A stretch of DNA of 64,000 nt from Lysobacteraceae bacterium (lineage in GTDB: Bacteria > Pseudomonadota > Gammaproteobacteria > Xanthomonadales > Xanthomonadaceae): contig BPKJ01000005.1 of assembly GCA_026005075.1 (NCBI GenBank), positions 1-64,000 of the forward strand, given 5' to 3'. Below, piece after piece: positions 21,800-30,325 of this stretch (positions within the stretch are counted from its first letter, which is position 1; each line of letters opens with the position of its first letter). A model generated the notes under the pieces. It saw only the letters and a list, made by a program, of their open reading frames with translations, made no database searches and was not told where the DNA came from. The position numbers were made by a program, and so were the translations under genes.

Positions 21800-22741
21800 T
21801 CAGTCCACCGCAACCGCCTCGAGGATGTCGCGCGCCGCCTGCTCGGCGCCCGGCCCTTCGGCGTCCACCGCGAGGCGGTGCGCGGCGACCTCGACGAAGG
21901 CGTCCTGCACGAGCTCGGGCGTCACGTGATCCATGCCGCGCAACAGGGCCAATGCCTTGCCGGCGCGCAGCAGGGCGAGCCCGGCCCGCGGCGAGAGTCC
22001 GACCCGCACGCCCTCGTGCCTGCGGCTCTCGGCGAGCAGGGCCTGGAGGTAGGCGATCAGGCGGGCGGAGACGTGGATCCGTTCGACCGCCGCACGCAGT
22101 TCCAGCACCTGCTCGGCCGAGAGCACGGCCGATGCGGCGGCGATCAGCGTCTGCCGGTCGCGGCCGGCGAGCATGTCCCGCTCGGCCGCAGGGTCCGGAT
22201 AGCCCAGCACCAGCCGCATCAGGAAGCGGTCGAGCTGGGAGTCCGGCAGCGGGAAGGTGCCGGCGAGGTCGACCGGGTTCTGGGTCGCGATCACGAAGAA
22301 CGGTGCGGGCAGGGCGTGGGTGTGGCCGTCGACCGTCACCTGCTGCTCGGCCATTGCCTCGAGCAGCGCGCTCTGCGTGCGCGGCGGCGCGCGGTTGATC
22401 TCGTCGGCGAGCAGCAGCTGGGTGAACACCGGGCCGGGATGGAAGACGAAGCGCTGCCCGCCCTGGTCGAAGACGGAGACGCCGAGGATGTCCGAGGGCA
22501 GCAGGTCGGCGGTGAACTGCATGCGCTGGAAGCGCAGCCCGAGGGTGACCGCCAGCGAGCGGGCGAGGGTGGTCTTGCCCAGACCCGGCAGGTCCTCGAT
22601 CAGGAGGTGGCCCCCGGCCAGCAGGCAGGCAAAGGCCAGTTCGACCTGCCGGGCCTTGCCCAGCACCAGCCGGTTCACCTGGGCCATGGCGGCTTCCAGC
22701 GCCGTGCGCTGCGGGTCGGATAGGATCGCGGGGGGTTCCAT
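21800..22741 (-). CDS. moxR: MoxR-family AAA ATPase
   Basis: 313 residues. The Walker A is LPGLGKTT, the Walker B LLADEINRAPP, sensor 1 IATQNPVD, with the QLDRFLMR arginine finger and the SPRAGLALL sensor 2 region: a complete MoxR core. It heads the moxR-DUF58-transglutaminase operon and probably remodels or assembles those membrane proteins. The start ATG lies in a CCATGG palindrome that also provides the start of the divergent glycosyltransferase gene, so any promoter must lie inside one of the two genes or one start is annotated too far upstream. Confidence 0.9.
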   Translation of the reverse strand: MEPPAILSDPQRTALEAAMAQVNRLVLGKARQVELAFACLLAGGHLLIEDLPGLGKTTLARSLAVTLGLRFQRMQFTADLLPSDILGVSVFDQGGQRFVFHPGPVFTQLLLADEINRAPPRTQSALLEAMAEQQVTVDGHTHALPAPFFVIATQNPVDLAGTFPLPDSQLDRFLMRLVLGYPDPAAERDMLAGRDRQTLIAAASAVLSAEQVLELRAAVERIHVSARLIAYLQALLAESRRHEGVRVGLSPRAGLALLRAGKALALLRGMDHVTPELVQDAFVEVAAHRLAVDAEGPGAEQAARDILEAVAVD

Positions 22742-24845
22742 GGGTCTCTTCTCTTCGTCCGTGCACGCAGTGTATCCACCAGACGCCCGTTCCGCCGTGC
22801 GCGGCGTGCCCGCCAGCGCGTGGCTGGTGCTGGGCCTGCAGGGGTTCAAGCTCTGGCTGGCGGCACAGCTGCCGCTGTTCGGCGACGAGGCCTTCTACTG
22901 GCTGGAGTCGAGCCGCCCCGCCCTCGTCCATGACGACATTCCCGGCCTGCTTCCCGCCCTGATCGCGGTGGCGCGGGCGCTGCTGGGCGATGCGGCGCTG
23001 GCAGTGCGCCTGCCCACGCTGCTGGCATCGTGGCTGACGCTGCTGCTGCTCTACCGCTCGGCGAGGGCCTGGACCGACGCGCGCGGGGCGTGGAACGTCC
23101 TGCTGCTGGCCAGCCTGCCGCCCCTGCTCGGGCTGAACGGGGTGCTGGCGCTGCCGGATGCGCTGGTCAACCTCGCGGTGGTGCTGTGTCTTGCCGCCGC
23201 CCAGCAGGTGCTGCAGGGCCGGGACGCGGGGCGCTGGTGGCTGGCGCTCGGGCTGGTGGTGGGTCTGCTCGCCCACTACCGCTTCGCGCTGCACCTTGGT
23301 GCGGCCGCGCTGGCGGTGGCGGCGCTGCCCGGATTGCGCCCCCTGTTGCGGGCTGCGGTGCTGGGGCCGGTCCTGCCGGGTCTTGCGCTGGCCCTGGCGG
23401 TGCTGGTGCTGCCGTCCCTCCTTGGCGATGGCCACGGTCTGCGTTTCCAGTTCCTCGAGCGTCACCCGTTCCGCTTCCAGCCGCGGCTGCTGGCCGACCC
23501 GCTGCTGCAGGCGGTCCTGGTCAGCCCCTTGCTGTGGGCGCTGTCGCTGTGGGCGGGGTGGCGATGTCTGCGGGCGAGACCCGGTCTTGCGGTATGGGCG
23601 GGCTGGGGGCTTGCCTTCGTGGCGCTGCTCGCGCTGCTCGGGCCCTTCGCCGATGCCGAGCGCAGCCGGCTGCACTGGCCGGCGCCGGCCCATCTCGCGC
23701 TCGTCCTGCCGCTGGCCGGCTTGTGGCCGGCGCTGCCGCGCTGGCTGCGTGGCCTCACCCTCGGCCTCGCCGCCTGCGTGCTTGCGCTGGGTTGCGGCTA
23801 CCTCGCGGCGATCGTGCTGCGCCCGGCAGCGCTGGAGTCGAGCGGCCTGTATCCGGACCGCTTCCTCGGCGCCCGCCGCCTGCTGCACGCGCTCGAGCCC
23901 GAGCTGCGCAGGCTTTCCCCGGACGCGCCGCTGGTGGTCGACCATGCCCTGCTCGGCGCGCAGCTCGAGCACGAACTGGCGCAGGCAGGCCGGCATCGGC
24001 CGGTGTGGGTGCTCGACCATCCGCACAACCGCAGGCACGGCCGCGGGGCCGAGCCCGGGCGCCTGCACCGCGCGCTCGAGGACGGACCGCGCGGGTCCGC
24101 CGAAGGCCTGCTGGTGGTCGAGCCGGCGGCGCTGTCCCTGCGTGAGCGGCCGCGCTGGCTGCTGGAACTGTGCCGACGCTGGCCGGCGGCGCGCTGGCTG
24201 CGTGAGGTCGGCTTCGACCACCTGCGCAAGCGCTACGTGCTCTACCGCCTTCCGCGGGCCGACGTGGACGTGGGGAGCCGCTCCTGCCAACCCCCGGTAC
24301 TCGGCTACGTGGACCTCCTCGCCGAGGCCCGCGTGCAGCCCGGACAGGTCGTGACCGGCTGGGTGCAGGCCGCGGCACCGGGCCTTGCCGGCCTGCGCCT
24401 GCGCCTAGCCGATCGTGAGCTTCCGCTGGAGGGTCCGCTGGCAATGCCGTCCCTCGCCACGACGTTCGGCGAGGATGTGCTCGCCGCCATGCCCGCGGTG
24501 GGCTGGCGTGCGCGCTTGCCCGAGGCGCTTCCGCGCGGTCGTGCCTGGTTGCACCTCGAGGCCCGTACCGTGGATCGCGACTGGCACCCGGTCGCCGCGC
24601 TGCCGGTGCGGGTGGAGGCACGGCACGGAGGGCCGGATGCGCGGCGGACCCGTCGCGGCCTGGCCGGCGGCGGCGATCAGGGCAGGGCGATGCCGGCCTC
24701 GCGCAGCAGCCGGCACAGGGCGATCAGCGGCAGCCCGACCAGCGCGGTCGGATCCTCGCTGTCCACGCCCTCGAACAGGCTGATGCCGAGACCTTCGCAC
24801 TTGAAGCTGCCGGCGCAGTCGAGCGGGGATTCGGCATCGACGTAG
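22740..24845 (+). CDS. Membrane glycosyltransferase (ArnT/PMT-like, GT83-type)
   Basis: 701 residues as read. After a short N-terminus, FGDEAFYWLE gives the acidic first loop typical of ArnT/PMT glycosyltransferases that use polyprenyl-linked sugars. About ten hydrophobic helices follow up to residue 380, then a soluble periplasmic part. The likely role is sugar transfer to lipid A, protein or glycolipid at the periplasmic face. The start could be a GTG near 22797 or 22806 instead, which would free space from moxR. The last roughly 56 codons read through the antisense of maf (169-base overlap) and look non-native, so the true stop may have been lost by an indel near 24640. Confidence 0.7.
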   Translation: MGLFSSSVHAVYPPDARSAVRGVPASAWLVLGLQGFKLWLAAQLPLFGDEAFYWLESSRPALVHDDIPGLLPALIAVARALLGDAALAVRLPTLLASWLTLLLLYRSARAWTDARGAWNVLLLASLPPLLGLNGVLALPDALVNLAVVLCLAAAQQVLQGRDAGRWWLALGLVVGLLAHYRFALHLGAAALAVAALPGLRPLLRAAVLGPVLPGLALALAVLVLPSLLGDGHGLRFQFLERHPFRFQPRLLADPLLQAVLVSPLLWALSLWAGWRCLRARPGLAVWAGWGLAFVALLALLGPFADAERSRLHWPAPAHLALVLPLAGLWPALPRWLRGLTLGLAACVLALGCGYLAAIVLRPAALESSGLYPDRFLGARRLLHALEPELRRLSPDAPLVVDHALLGAQLEHELAQAGRHRPVWVLDHPHNRRHGRGAEPGRLHRALEDGPRGSAEGLLVVEPAALSLRERPRWLLELCRRWPAARWLREVGFDHLRKRYVLYRLPRADVDVGSRSCQPPVLGYVDLLAEARVQPGQVVTGWVQAAAPGLAGLRLRLADRELPLEGPLAMPSLATTFGEDVLAAMPAVGWRARLPEALPRGRAWLHLEARTVDRDWHPVAALPVRVEARHGGPDARRTRRGLAGGGDQGRAMPASRSSRHRAISGSPTSAVGSSLSTPSNRLMPRPSHLKLPAQSSGDSAST

Positions 24846-25261
24846 CGCTCGATCTCGCCACGCTCGAGCCTGCGGAAGCGGACCACGGTGGTGTCCATGG
24901 CGCCCGCCTCACGCTTGCCCGGGCCGATCAGGCACACCGCGGTGTGGAAGATCACGCGCTGCCCCGAGCAGCGCGCGAGCTGCTCGATGGCACGGTCGCG
25001 CTCGCCCGGCTTGCCGAGGGCACGGCCAGCGAGGCTTGCGGCCTGGTCCGAACCGATCACCAGCGCACCGGGATGGCGCGCGGCCACGGCGAGCGCCTTG
25101 GCGCGGGCAAGACGTGCGCTCATGGATTCCACCGATTCGCCGGCGAGCTGGACTTCCTCGACCTCGGGGGCGACACAGCGGAACGGCAGCCGCAGGCGCT
25201 CCAGCAGGGCACGCCGGTAGCGCGAGGTCGAGGCCAGGATCAGTTCGGGCGCCTGGCTCAC
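24677..25261 (-). CDS. maf: Maf-type nucleotide pyrophosphatase (YceF-like)
   Basis: 194 residues. It starts with LILASTSRYRRALLERL, the Maf N-terminal motif (SxSxRR), with GSDQAA as the catalytic acidic loop and CAGSFKCEGLGI as the YceF-type motif near residue 150. YceF acts on m7GTP, as opposed to the dTTP/UTP-specific YhdE group. Its ATG overlaps the stop of the upstream coiled-coil gene (ATGA). The 3' end is overlapped by the reading frame of the opposing glycosyltransferase. Confidence 0.88.
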   Translation of the reverse strand: MSQAPELILASTSRYRRALLERLRLPFRCVAPEVEEVQLAGESVESMSARLARAKALAVAARHPGALVIGSDQAASLAGRALGKPGERDRAIEQLARCSGQRVIFHTAVCLIGPGKREAGAMDTTVVRFRRLERGEIERYVDAESPLDCAGSFKCEGLGISLFEGVDSEDPTALVGLPLIALCRLLREAGIALP

Positions 25262-25731
25262 GAAGACCTCCGCAGCGAGGCCGGCTCCCGCGCTTCCTGG
25301 GCCTCTGCCGCCCGCGCCGCCGCTTCCAGTTCGGCGCCGGCTCCCTCCAGCCGTTCCAGGCCCTGCGCGATCTTCCGGTGCGAGCGCTGCAGCGCCTGGC
25401 TGGCTTCACGAAGCTCGCGCAGGGAGGCGGTGTCCGCGTTGCGGGCGATCCACAGCCGGTGCTCGAGCACGTCACGCAGCCCCTGCTGCAGGGGCTGGTC
25501 GGCCTCCAGCGAGGCGTGGGCCTCGGCGCCGATGTCCGGCGCGACACGGTCGACCACCTGGCGCATGGCGCGCATCCGGCTGCGCGCGCGATGCAGCAGG
25601 CTCTCCAGCGCATCGGCGTGATCCAGCAGGCGGCGCAGGGCCTCGTGGCGCCGCCGCAGCTGCCAGGTCCGCCAGCCCAGACCGGCAGCGAGCAGGGCGA
25701 GCAGGACGGTGAGGGTGAGCAGGGTGTTCAA
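25258..25731 (-). CDS. Membrane-anchored coiled-coil protein of unknown function
   Basis: 157 residues. A single N-terminal membrane helix (about 4-22) is followed by a charged, heptad-like helical region rich in Leu, Ala, Arg and Glu to the end, with no catalytic motif. Topology suggests one long coiled coil next to the inner membrane. It is translationally coupled to maf through ATGA. I do not recognise a family. Confidence 0.6.
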   Translation of the reverse strand: MNTLLTLTVLLALLAAGLGWRTWQLRRRHEALRRLLDHADALESLLHRARSRMRAMRQVVDRVAPDIGAEAHASLEADQPLQQGLRDVLEHRLWIARNADTASLRELREASQALQRSHRKIAQGLERLEGAGAELEAAARAAEAQEAREPASLRRSS

Positions 25732-25814
25732 GGGGCGTCACCGGAGGGGTCGCGCAGCAAGTCTCCTACACGCGGCGGGGCGGGGCAAACCGCATCGCCG
25801 TGGCAGGCCGGCTC

Positions 25815-26720
25815 TCAGCGCGTGTCCAGGGCACGGACCGGGATCGGCACGTTGCAGGCCTCGACGTGTCCGACCGGGTGGGCGAACCATGGCTCACGGC
25901 GGTGGCGGCGGGCCTCGATGAGCAGGCGGAAGCTGCGGCTGTGGGTGTCGAGGCGGGCGCGGCGGGGGCGTTCGGCTTCCGGCAGGTCCGCGGCGATCCG
26001 GACCCGCAGCACCGGGACCTGGCGGGAACGCTCGCGGTAGAAGCCCATCGGACCCTCGCCACGTGGCAGGGTGGCAAGATGCTCCATGCCCTCGATCACC
26101 CGACCGAGCAAGGTGACGTTGCGGTCGAGGTGGCGCGGCGCGTGGCCGATCACCACGTACAGTTCCGCGGCGTTGCTGCTGTCGGCCGGCGCGTCGCGGC
26201 CGGCGCCGAGGGCGCCGTAGCAGTGCAGCAGCCAGGTCCGCGTGTGCTCGGCGTCGCGGCCCACCGGAAAGCCCAGCGTGAAGCCGGTCTGGGCCGCATA
26301 GGGGTCGGGGTCGAGCAGGGCCTCGAAGGGCAGCCCGTCGACCGCGCGATCGAACTCGGCGGGCAGCCGCTCGCGGGCCTTGCCGAGGCTGCGGCGCCGC
26401 GCGGGGTCGGCGGCATCGGGGTCGCCCCACTGGACCACGTAGTTGTCCTGCACCCGCACCACCGCAAGCCCGTCGAAGTAGTGCTGGCGGGCCAGGCGGC
26501 GCAGGTTGGCCACGTGCTCGGGGGCGAACTGCGGGGCCAGCTCGACCAGCGCACGGCCCGAGGCGAGTTCGACCAGCAGCAGATGCTCGGGCGGGATTTC
26601 CACCCATTCGTCCGCGGTGCTGGCCGCGAGCACCTGCTCGGTGGTCGGGCCGGGCGCCGCCGGGCAGGGCAGGGCGGCGATCCAACCGAGGATCAGGCAG
26701 GCCCAGCGCGGATTTCCCAT
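25815..26720 (-). CDS. Secreted cyclophilin-type peptidyl-prolyl isomerase
   Basis: 301 residues. A signal peptide (hydrophobic core ACLILGWIAALPC, cleavage near PAAPG) is followed by a cyclophilin-like domain: FAPEHVANLRRLARQHYFDG, then VQDNYVVQWGDP, and later ELYVVIGHAP and LLGRVIEGM. Compared with small cyclophilins it has a long insertion around residues 115-180. It probably assists protein folding in the periplasm. The ATG lies 28 bases inside the 3' end of srkA, so the two genes are coupled. Confidence 0.75.
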   Translation of the reverse strand: MGNPRWACLILGWIAALPCPAAPGPTTEQVLAASTADEWVEIPPEHLLLVELASGRALVELAPQFAPEHVANLRRLARQHYFDGLAVVRVQDNYVVQWGDPDAADPARRRSLGKARERLPAEFDRAVDGLPFEALLDPDPYAAQTGFTLGFPVGRDAEHTRTWLLHCYGALGAGRDAPADSSNAAELYVVIGHAPRHLDRNVTLLGRVIEGMEHLATLPRGEGPMGFYRERSRQVPVLRVRIAADLPEAERPRRARLDTHSRSFRLLIEARRHRREPWFAHPVGHVEACNVPIPVRALDTR

Positions 26721-27705
26721 GGGTCGGTCTCCTGCAGGATGGAAAGCTGTTCCTGGATCTGTTGCAGCAGGCGCTCCCAGTTCCGGCGCTCGCCGAACCA
26801 GGGAAACGCGGCCGGGAAGGCCGGATCGTCCCAGCGCTGGCAGACCCAGGCGTGGAAATGCAGCATGCGCAGCGCCCGCAAGGCCTCGATCAGCCCGAGC
26901 TCGGCCGCATCGAACTCGCGGAACACGCGGTAACCCTCGAGGAGCCCGGCGATCTGTTCCCGCTGCTCCTCCGGGCTGCCGGAGACCAGCATCCACAGGT
27001 CCTGGACCGCAGGGCCGGTGAGGCAGTCGTCGAGGTCGAGGAACTGCGGCGCATCTTCGCGCCACAGGATGTTGCCGAGGTGGCAGTCGCCGTGGATGCG
27101 CAGCGGCGAGGCGTCGATGCGCTCCCAGCGCGCCTCGACGCGGTCGAGCAGCGCATCGCCGAGCCTTGCGAGGTTGTCGGCGAGTTCGGGTGGGAGGAGG
27201 GGCGAGCGAGCAGGGCCTCGAGCGCATCGTCGCCGTGACGATCGACCGCCAGCCGCGGGCGATGTGCGAACGGGCGGCGGGCCCCGACCGCGTGCAGCAG
27301 CCCAAGGCACCTGCCCAGCGCGATCAGCGTGGCGCGATCGCCGGGTTCCGGTGGCCGGCCGCCGCGGACCGGAAACAGTGCGACCCGATGCAGGCCGTGG
27401 TGGTGCAGGGTCCTGCCGGCGAGGGACAGCGGCGGCACCACCGGAACCCCGGCCTCGGCGAGCTCCGCGGCGAAGGCATGCTCCTCGAGGATGCCCTCAT
27501 CGCTCCAGCGTCCGGGGCGGTAGAACTTCGCGATCAGCGGCGGCGCGCCCTCGATGCCGACGCGGAAGACGCGGTTCTCGTAGCTGTTCAGCGCCAGCAC
27601 CCGGCCGTCGCAGGCAAGACCGAGGGCCTCGAGGGCGGCGACCACCGCCTGCGGGTCGAGGTCCGCGAACGGGTGGGGCGTGGAACCGGCAGGCGCGCTG
27701 TGCAT
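26693..27705 (-). pseudogene. srkA: SrkA/YihE-like stress response kinase, with one frameshift
   Basis: The N-terminal half (LNSYENRVFRVGIEG, then LIAKFYRPGRWSD) is the ATP lobe of SrkA, a Ser/Thr kinase of the Cpx/envelope stress response with an aminoglycoside-phosphotransferase fold. The C-terminal half (RIHGDCHLGNILW with the catalytic HGDxxxxN, then FLDLDDC with the metal-binding Asp) is in another frame. The join lies near 27199-27207 in a C-rich run (CGCCCCTCC), where one base more or less restores the protein. It may be a sequencing error or a recent inactivation. Confidence 0.8.
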
Positions 27706-27732
27706 CCCGCGATGGTAGGCAATCCGCGCCGA

Positions 27733-28335
27733 TCAGGCGAAGCCGGGCTGCTCCAGCCGCGAGAGGTGCTGCCCCCAGGCAGGCAGCAGATAGCAGTGCG
27801 AGCCCACCGGGCGCAGGCCGACGGCGGCGAAGGCGCGGGCGTAGAAGGCCGGAGGGCGGGCCACGAAGCCCTCGTGATCGCCCTCGGCCGGATCACCGCG
27901 GCAGAACACGTCGATGTAGGCCAGGCCATGGCAAAGCTCCGGAAAGCCGCTCAGGCCGCGCTGGATCTCGGCCGCAGGCAGGTAGTGCAGCACGTCCGAG
28001 CAGACCAGGAGGTCGAAGCTGCGGGAGAAGCGCAGTTCGGCGAGCTGCCCGAAGCGGGCAAGCCGCAGGTTGCGGCTTCGTCCGAAGCGGGCGATGGCGT
28101 ATTCGCTGCTGTCGAGGCCGAGGTAGTGCAGCTTCGGCCGCAGGCGGAGCAGGGGCGCACGCCACGGCCCCTCGCCGCAGCCGACGTCGAGGACGCTTTG
28201 CACCGGCCGGCCGAGGTAGTACTCGCAGACGGCCACCGCCAGCGCCGCCTTGCGCGCGGTCAGGGCCCGGCGCCCGGCGCCGGCCGGCCCCCGGTACCAG
28301 CGGTCGAAGTAGGCGCGGTCGTAGCGCTTGCTCAC
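27733..28335 (-). CDS. Class I SAM-dependent methyltransferase
   Basis: 200 residues, starting at GTG (SKRYDRAYFDRWYRG). SAM motif I is SVLDVGCGEGPW, followed by YLGLDSSEYAI and the LLVCSDVLHYLP motif. The fold is a small-molecule methyltransferase and the substrate is unknown. The GTG overlaps the phaZ stop as GTGA, so it is translated with the depolymerase. Confidence 0.75.
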   Translation of the reverse strand: MSKRYDRAYFDRWYRGPAGAGRRALTARKAALAVAVCEYYLGRPVQSVLDVGCGEGPWRAPLLRLRPKLHYLGLDSSEYAIARFGRSRNLRLARFGQLAELRFSRSFDLLVCSDVLHYLPAAEIQRGLSGFPELCHGLAYIDVFCRGDPAEGDHEGFVARPPAFYARAFAAVGLRPVGSHCYLLPAWGQHLSRLEQPGFA

Positions 28336-29594
28336 CGTCCGCGCGGCCCGATCGCGTGCTGCTCGCGGATGAAGGCGCGCACCCTGGGGTAGACCCGTTC
28401 CCGCCAGCGCCGCCCGCTGAAGATGCCGTAGTGGCCTGCCCCCTCCACCGTGAGGTGGTGGGCGCGCGACCGCGGAATGCCCGCGCACAGCGCATGGGCG
28501 GCCTCGGTCTGGCCGCGGCCGGAGATGTCGTCGAGTTCGCCCTCGATGGTCAGGAGTCCGCAGTCGCGGATCCGCTCGGGCCGGACCGGCTCGCCCCGCA
28601 CCACCCATTTGCCCTGCGGCAGCAGGTGCTGCTGGAAGACGATGCGGATGGTGTCGAGGTAGTACTCGGCGGCCATGTCGAGGACCGCGTTGTACTCGTC
28701 GTAGAAGCGCCGGTGTGCCTCGGCGTCCTCGAGGTCGCCGCGGACCAGGTTCTGGTAGAAGTCCCAGTGCGAGCTGGCGTGGCGGCCGGGGTTCATGGCC
28801 ACGAAGCCCGCGTGCTGGAGGAAGCCGGGGTAGACCTTGCGTCCGGCGCCGGGGTAGTTCGGCGGCACCTCGTGGATGAGCTGGCTGCGGAACCAGGACA
28901 GAGGCCGGGTGGTGGCCAGATCGTTGACCTGGGTCGGGTTGCGGCGCGGGTCGATGGGGCCGCCCATCAGGGTCAGGCTGCGCGGCACCGGTTCCCCGCG
29001 GGCGGCCATGAGCGAGACCGCGGCCAGCACCGGCACCGTGGGCTGGCAGACCGACACCACGTGCAGATCCCCGGCCCCCAGCTGGCGCAGGAAGTCCTGG
29101 ATGTACTCGACGTAGTCGTCGAGGTGGAACGGACCCTCGGCCAGCGGCACCATGCGCGCGTCGATCCAATCCGTGATCCACACCTTGTGGTCGCGCAGCA
29201 GCGTGCGCACCGTGTCGCGGAGCAAGGTGGCGTGGTGGCCGGAGAGCGGGGCGACCACCAGCACCTTGGGGTCGTCGTGGAGATCCTCGATCACCCGGGC
29301 GTCGTCGCTGTAGCGCTTGAAGCGGAGCAGGCGGCAGAACGGCCGGCGCGCGACCTCGATCTCCACGACCGGAAGGACATGACCGTGGGCCTCCACCGTG
29401 CGGATGCCGAACTCGGGCTTTTCGTAGTCCTTGCCGATCCGGTACAGGAGCTCGTTGGCCGCGGCGATGCGTTGCGCGCCGGGCAGCCAGGACAGCCAGC
29501 TGTCGCGGGCCGCGAACATGCGGGCATTGGCCTGGGCGGCGTACACCCATGGGCCCATCAGGGTGCGCGTGAACTCGTGCAGGTGGTAGAGCAT
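28332..29594 (-). CDS. phaZ: Intracellular polyhydroxyalkanoate depolymerase
   Basis: 420 residues, no signal peptide. The catalytic lipase-like box has cysteine instead of serine: SVCQP with C183, as in PhaZ1-type intracellular PHB depolymerases. The start (MLYHLHEFTRTLMGP) and the C-terminal histidine motif VEGAGHYGIFSGRRWRE also fit. It mobilises stored PHB. It is divergent from gpx with 134 bases between them. Its presence with phbB (7982) indicates a PHB-storing organism, although no synthase or phasin is in the window. Confidence 0.92.
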   Translation of the reverse strand: MLYHLHEFTRTLMGPWVYAAQANARMFAARDSWLSWLPGAQRIAAANELLYRIGKDYEKPEFGIRTVEAHGHVLPVVEIEVARRPFCRLLRFKRYSDDARVIEDLHDDPKVLVVAPLSGHHATLLRDTVRTLLRDHKVWITDWIDARMVPLAEGPFHLDDYVEYIQDFLRQLGAGDLHVVSVCQPTVPVLAAVSLMAARGEPVPRSLTLMGGPIDPRRNPTQVNDLATTRPLSWFRSQLIHEVPPNYPGAGRKVYPGFLQHAGFVAMNPGRHASSHWDFYQNLVRGDLEDAEAHRRFYDEYNAVLDMAAEYYLDTIRIVFQQHLLPQGKWVVRGEPVRPERIRDCGLLTIEGELDDISGRGQTEAAHALCAGIPRSRAHHLTVEGAGHYGIFSGRRWRERVYPRVRAFIREQHAIGPRGR

Positions 29595-29693
29595 GCAGCC
29601 TCCGCCTCCGCGACATGGTGCGGCGCATCATCGCATGCCCGGGTGGAGCGGGGCGTCGGCCCCGTCACAGTCCGCTGCGCTCCGGGCCTGGGC

Positions 29694-29699
29694 TATGCT
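29694..29699 (+). promoter_or_regulatory. Possible -10 element for gpx
   Basis: TATGCT within GGGCTATGCTGGGCC, 30 bases before the gpx ATG in the divergent phaZ/gpx gap. The -35 is not convincing. Confidence 0.3.
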
Positions 29700-29728
29700 G
29701 GGCCGTCCCCGCGAGAGAGAGAACAGGC

Positions 29729-30208
29729 ATGGCCGGCATGTACGACTTCAGCGCACGCGACATCGATGGCAACACCCGCAGCCTCGCCGACTGGCGCGGC
29801 AAGGTCCTGCTGATCGTCAACACGGCTTCGAAGTGCGGTTTCACGCCCCAGTACGAGGGCCTCGAGAAGCTCTACCGGAAATACCGCGACCGGGGGCTGG
29901 TGGTGCTCGGCTTCCCCTGCGACCAGTTCGGCCACCAGGAGCCGGGCGACGAGAACGAGATCAAGCAGTTCTGCTCGCTGCAGTACGACGTGAGCTTCCC
30001 GATGTTCGCCAAGGTCGAGGTCAACGGCGAGAGGGCGCACCCGCTGTTCGCCTACCTCAAGAAGGAGGCGCCCGGCGTGCTCGGGACCGAGGCGATCAAG
30101 TGGAACTTCACCAAGTTTCTGGTCGACCGTGACGGCAAGGTCCTGCGGCGCTATGCGCCCACCGACACCCCGGAGCGGATCGAGAAGGACATCGTCGCGC
30201 TGCTGTAG
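29729..30208 (+). CDS. gpx: Glutathione peroxidase family protein (cysteine type)
   Basis: 159 residues, usual for bacterial Gpx/BtuE-type thiol peroxidases. The peroxidatic Cys is C36 in NTASKCGFT, encoded by TGC rather than a selenocysteine TGA. FPCDQFGHQEPG carries a further conserved Cys and Gln, and KWNFTKFLV supplies the Trp-Asn pair. It reduces hydroperoxides in the cytoplasm, probably with thioredoxin. It is followed by a GC-rich hairpin and then the CARF island. Confidence 0.92.
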   Translation: MAGMYDFSARDIDGNTRSLADWRGKVLLIVNTASKCGFTPQYEGLEKLYRKYRDRGLVVLGFPCDQFGHQEPGDENEIKQFCSLQYDVSFPMFAKVEVNGERAHPLFAYLKKEAPGVLGTEAIKWNFTKFLVDRDGKVLRRYAPTDTPERIEKDIVALL

Positions 30209-30219
30209 CACGCGGGCCT

Positions 30220-30238
30220 CGCCCGGCGCTTCCGGGCG
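30220..30238 (+). terminator. GC-rich hairpin after gpx
   Basis: Perfect 7-bp inverted repeat CGCCCGG/CCGGGCG with a 5-base loop, 12 bases after the gpx stop and about 90 bases before the NE0113-family gene. No U-tract follows, so termination is plausible but unproven. It would separate gpx from the CARF island. Confidence 0.4.
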
Positions 30239-30325
30239 GAACGCTGGCAAACTTGCGGCTGGGCCTGCCGTGCCCGGCCTGCGGCAGGATCCCGTCCATC
30301 CCGGCATCCCTGCCACGAGCCCACC

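Noticed and set aside
29729-30208. Glutathione peroxidase as a selenoprotein
   Set aside because: The active-site codon is TGC (Cys36), not TGA.
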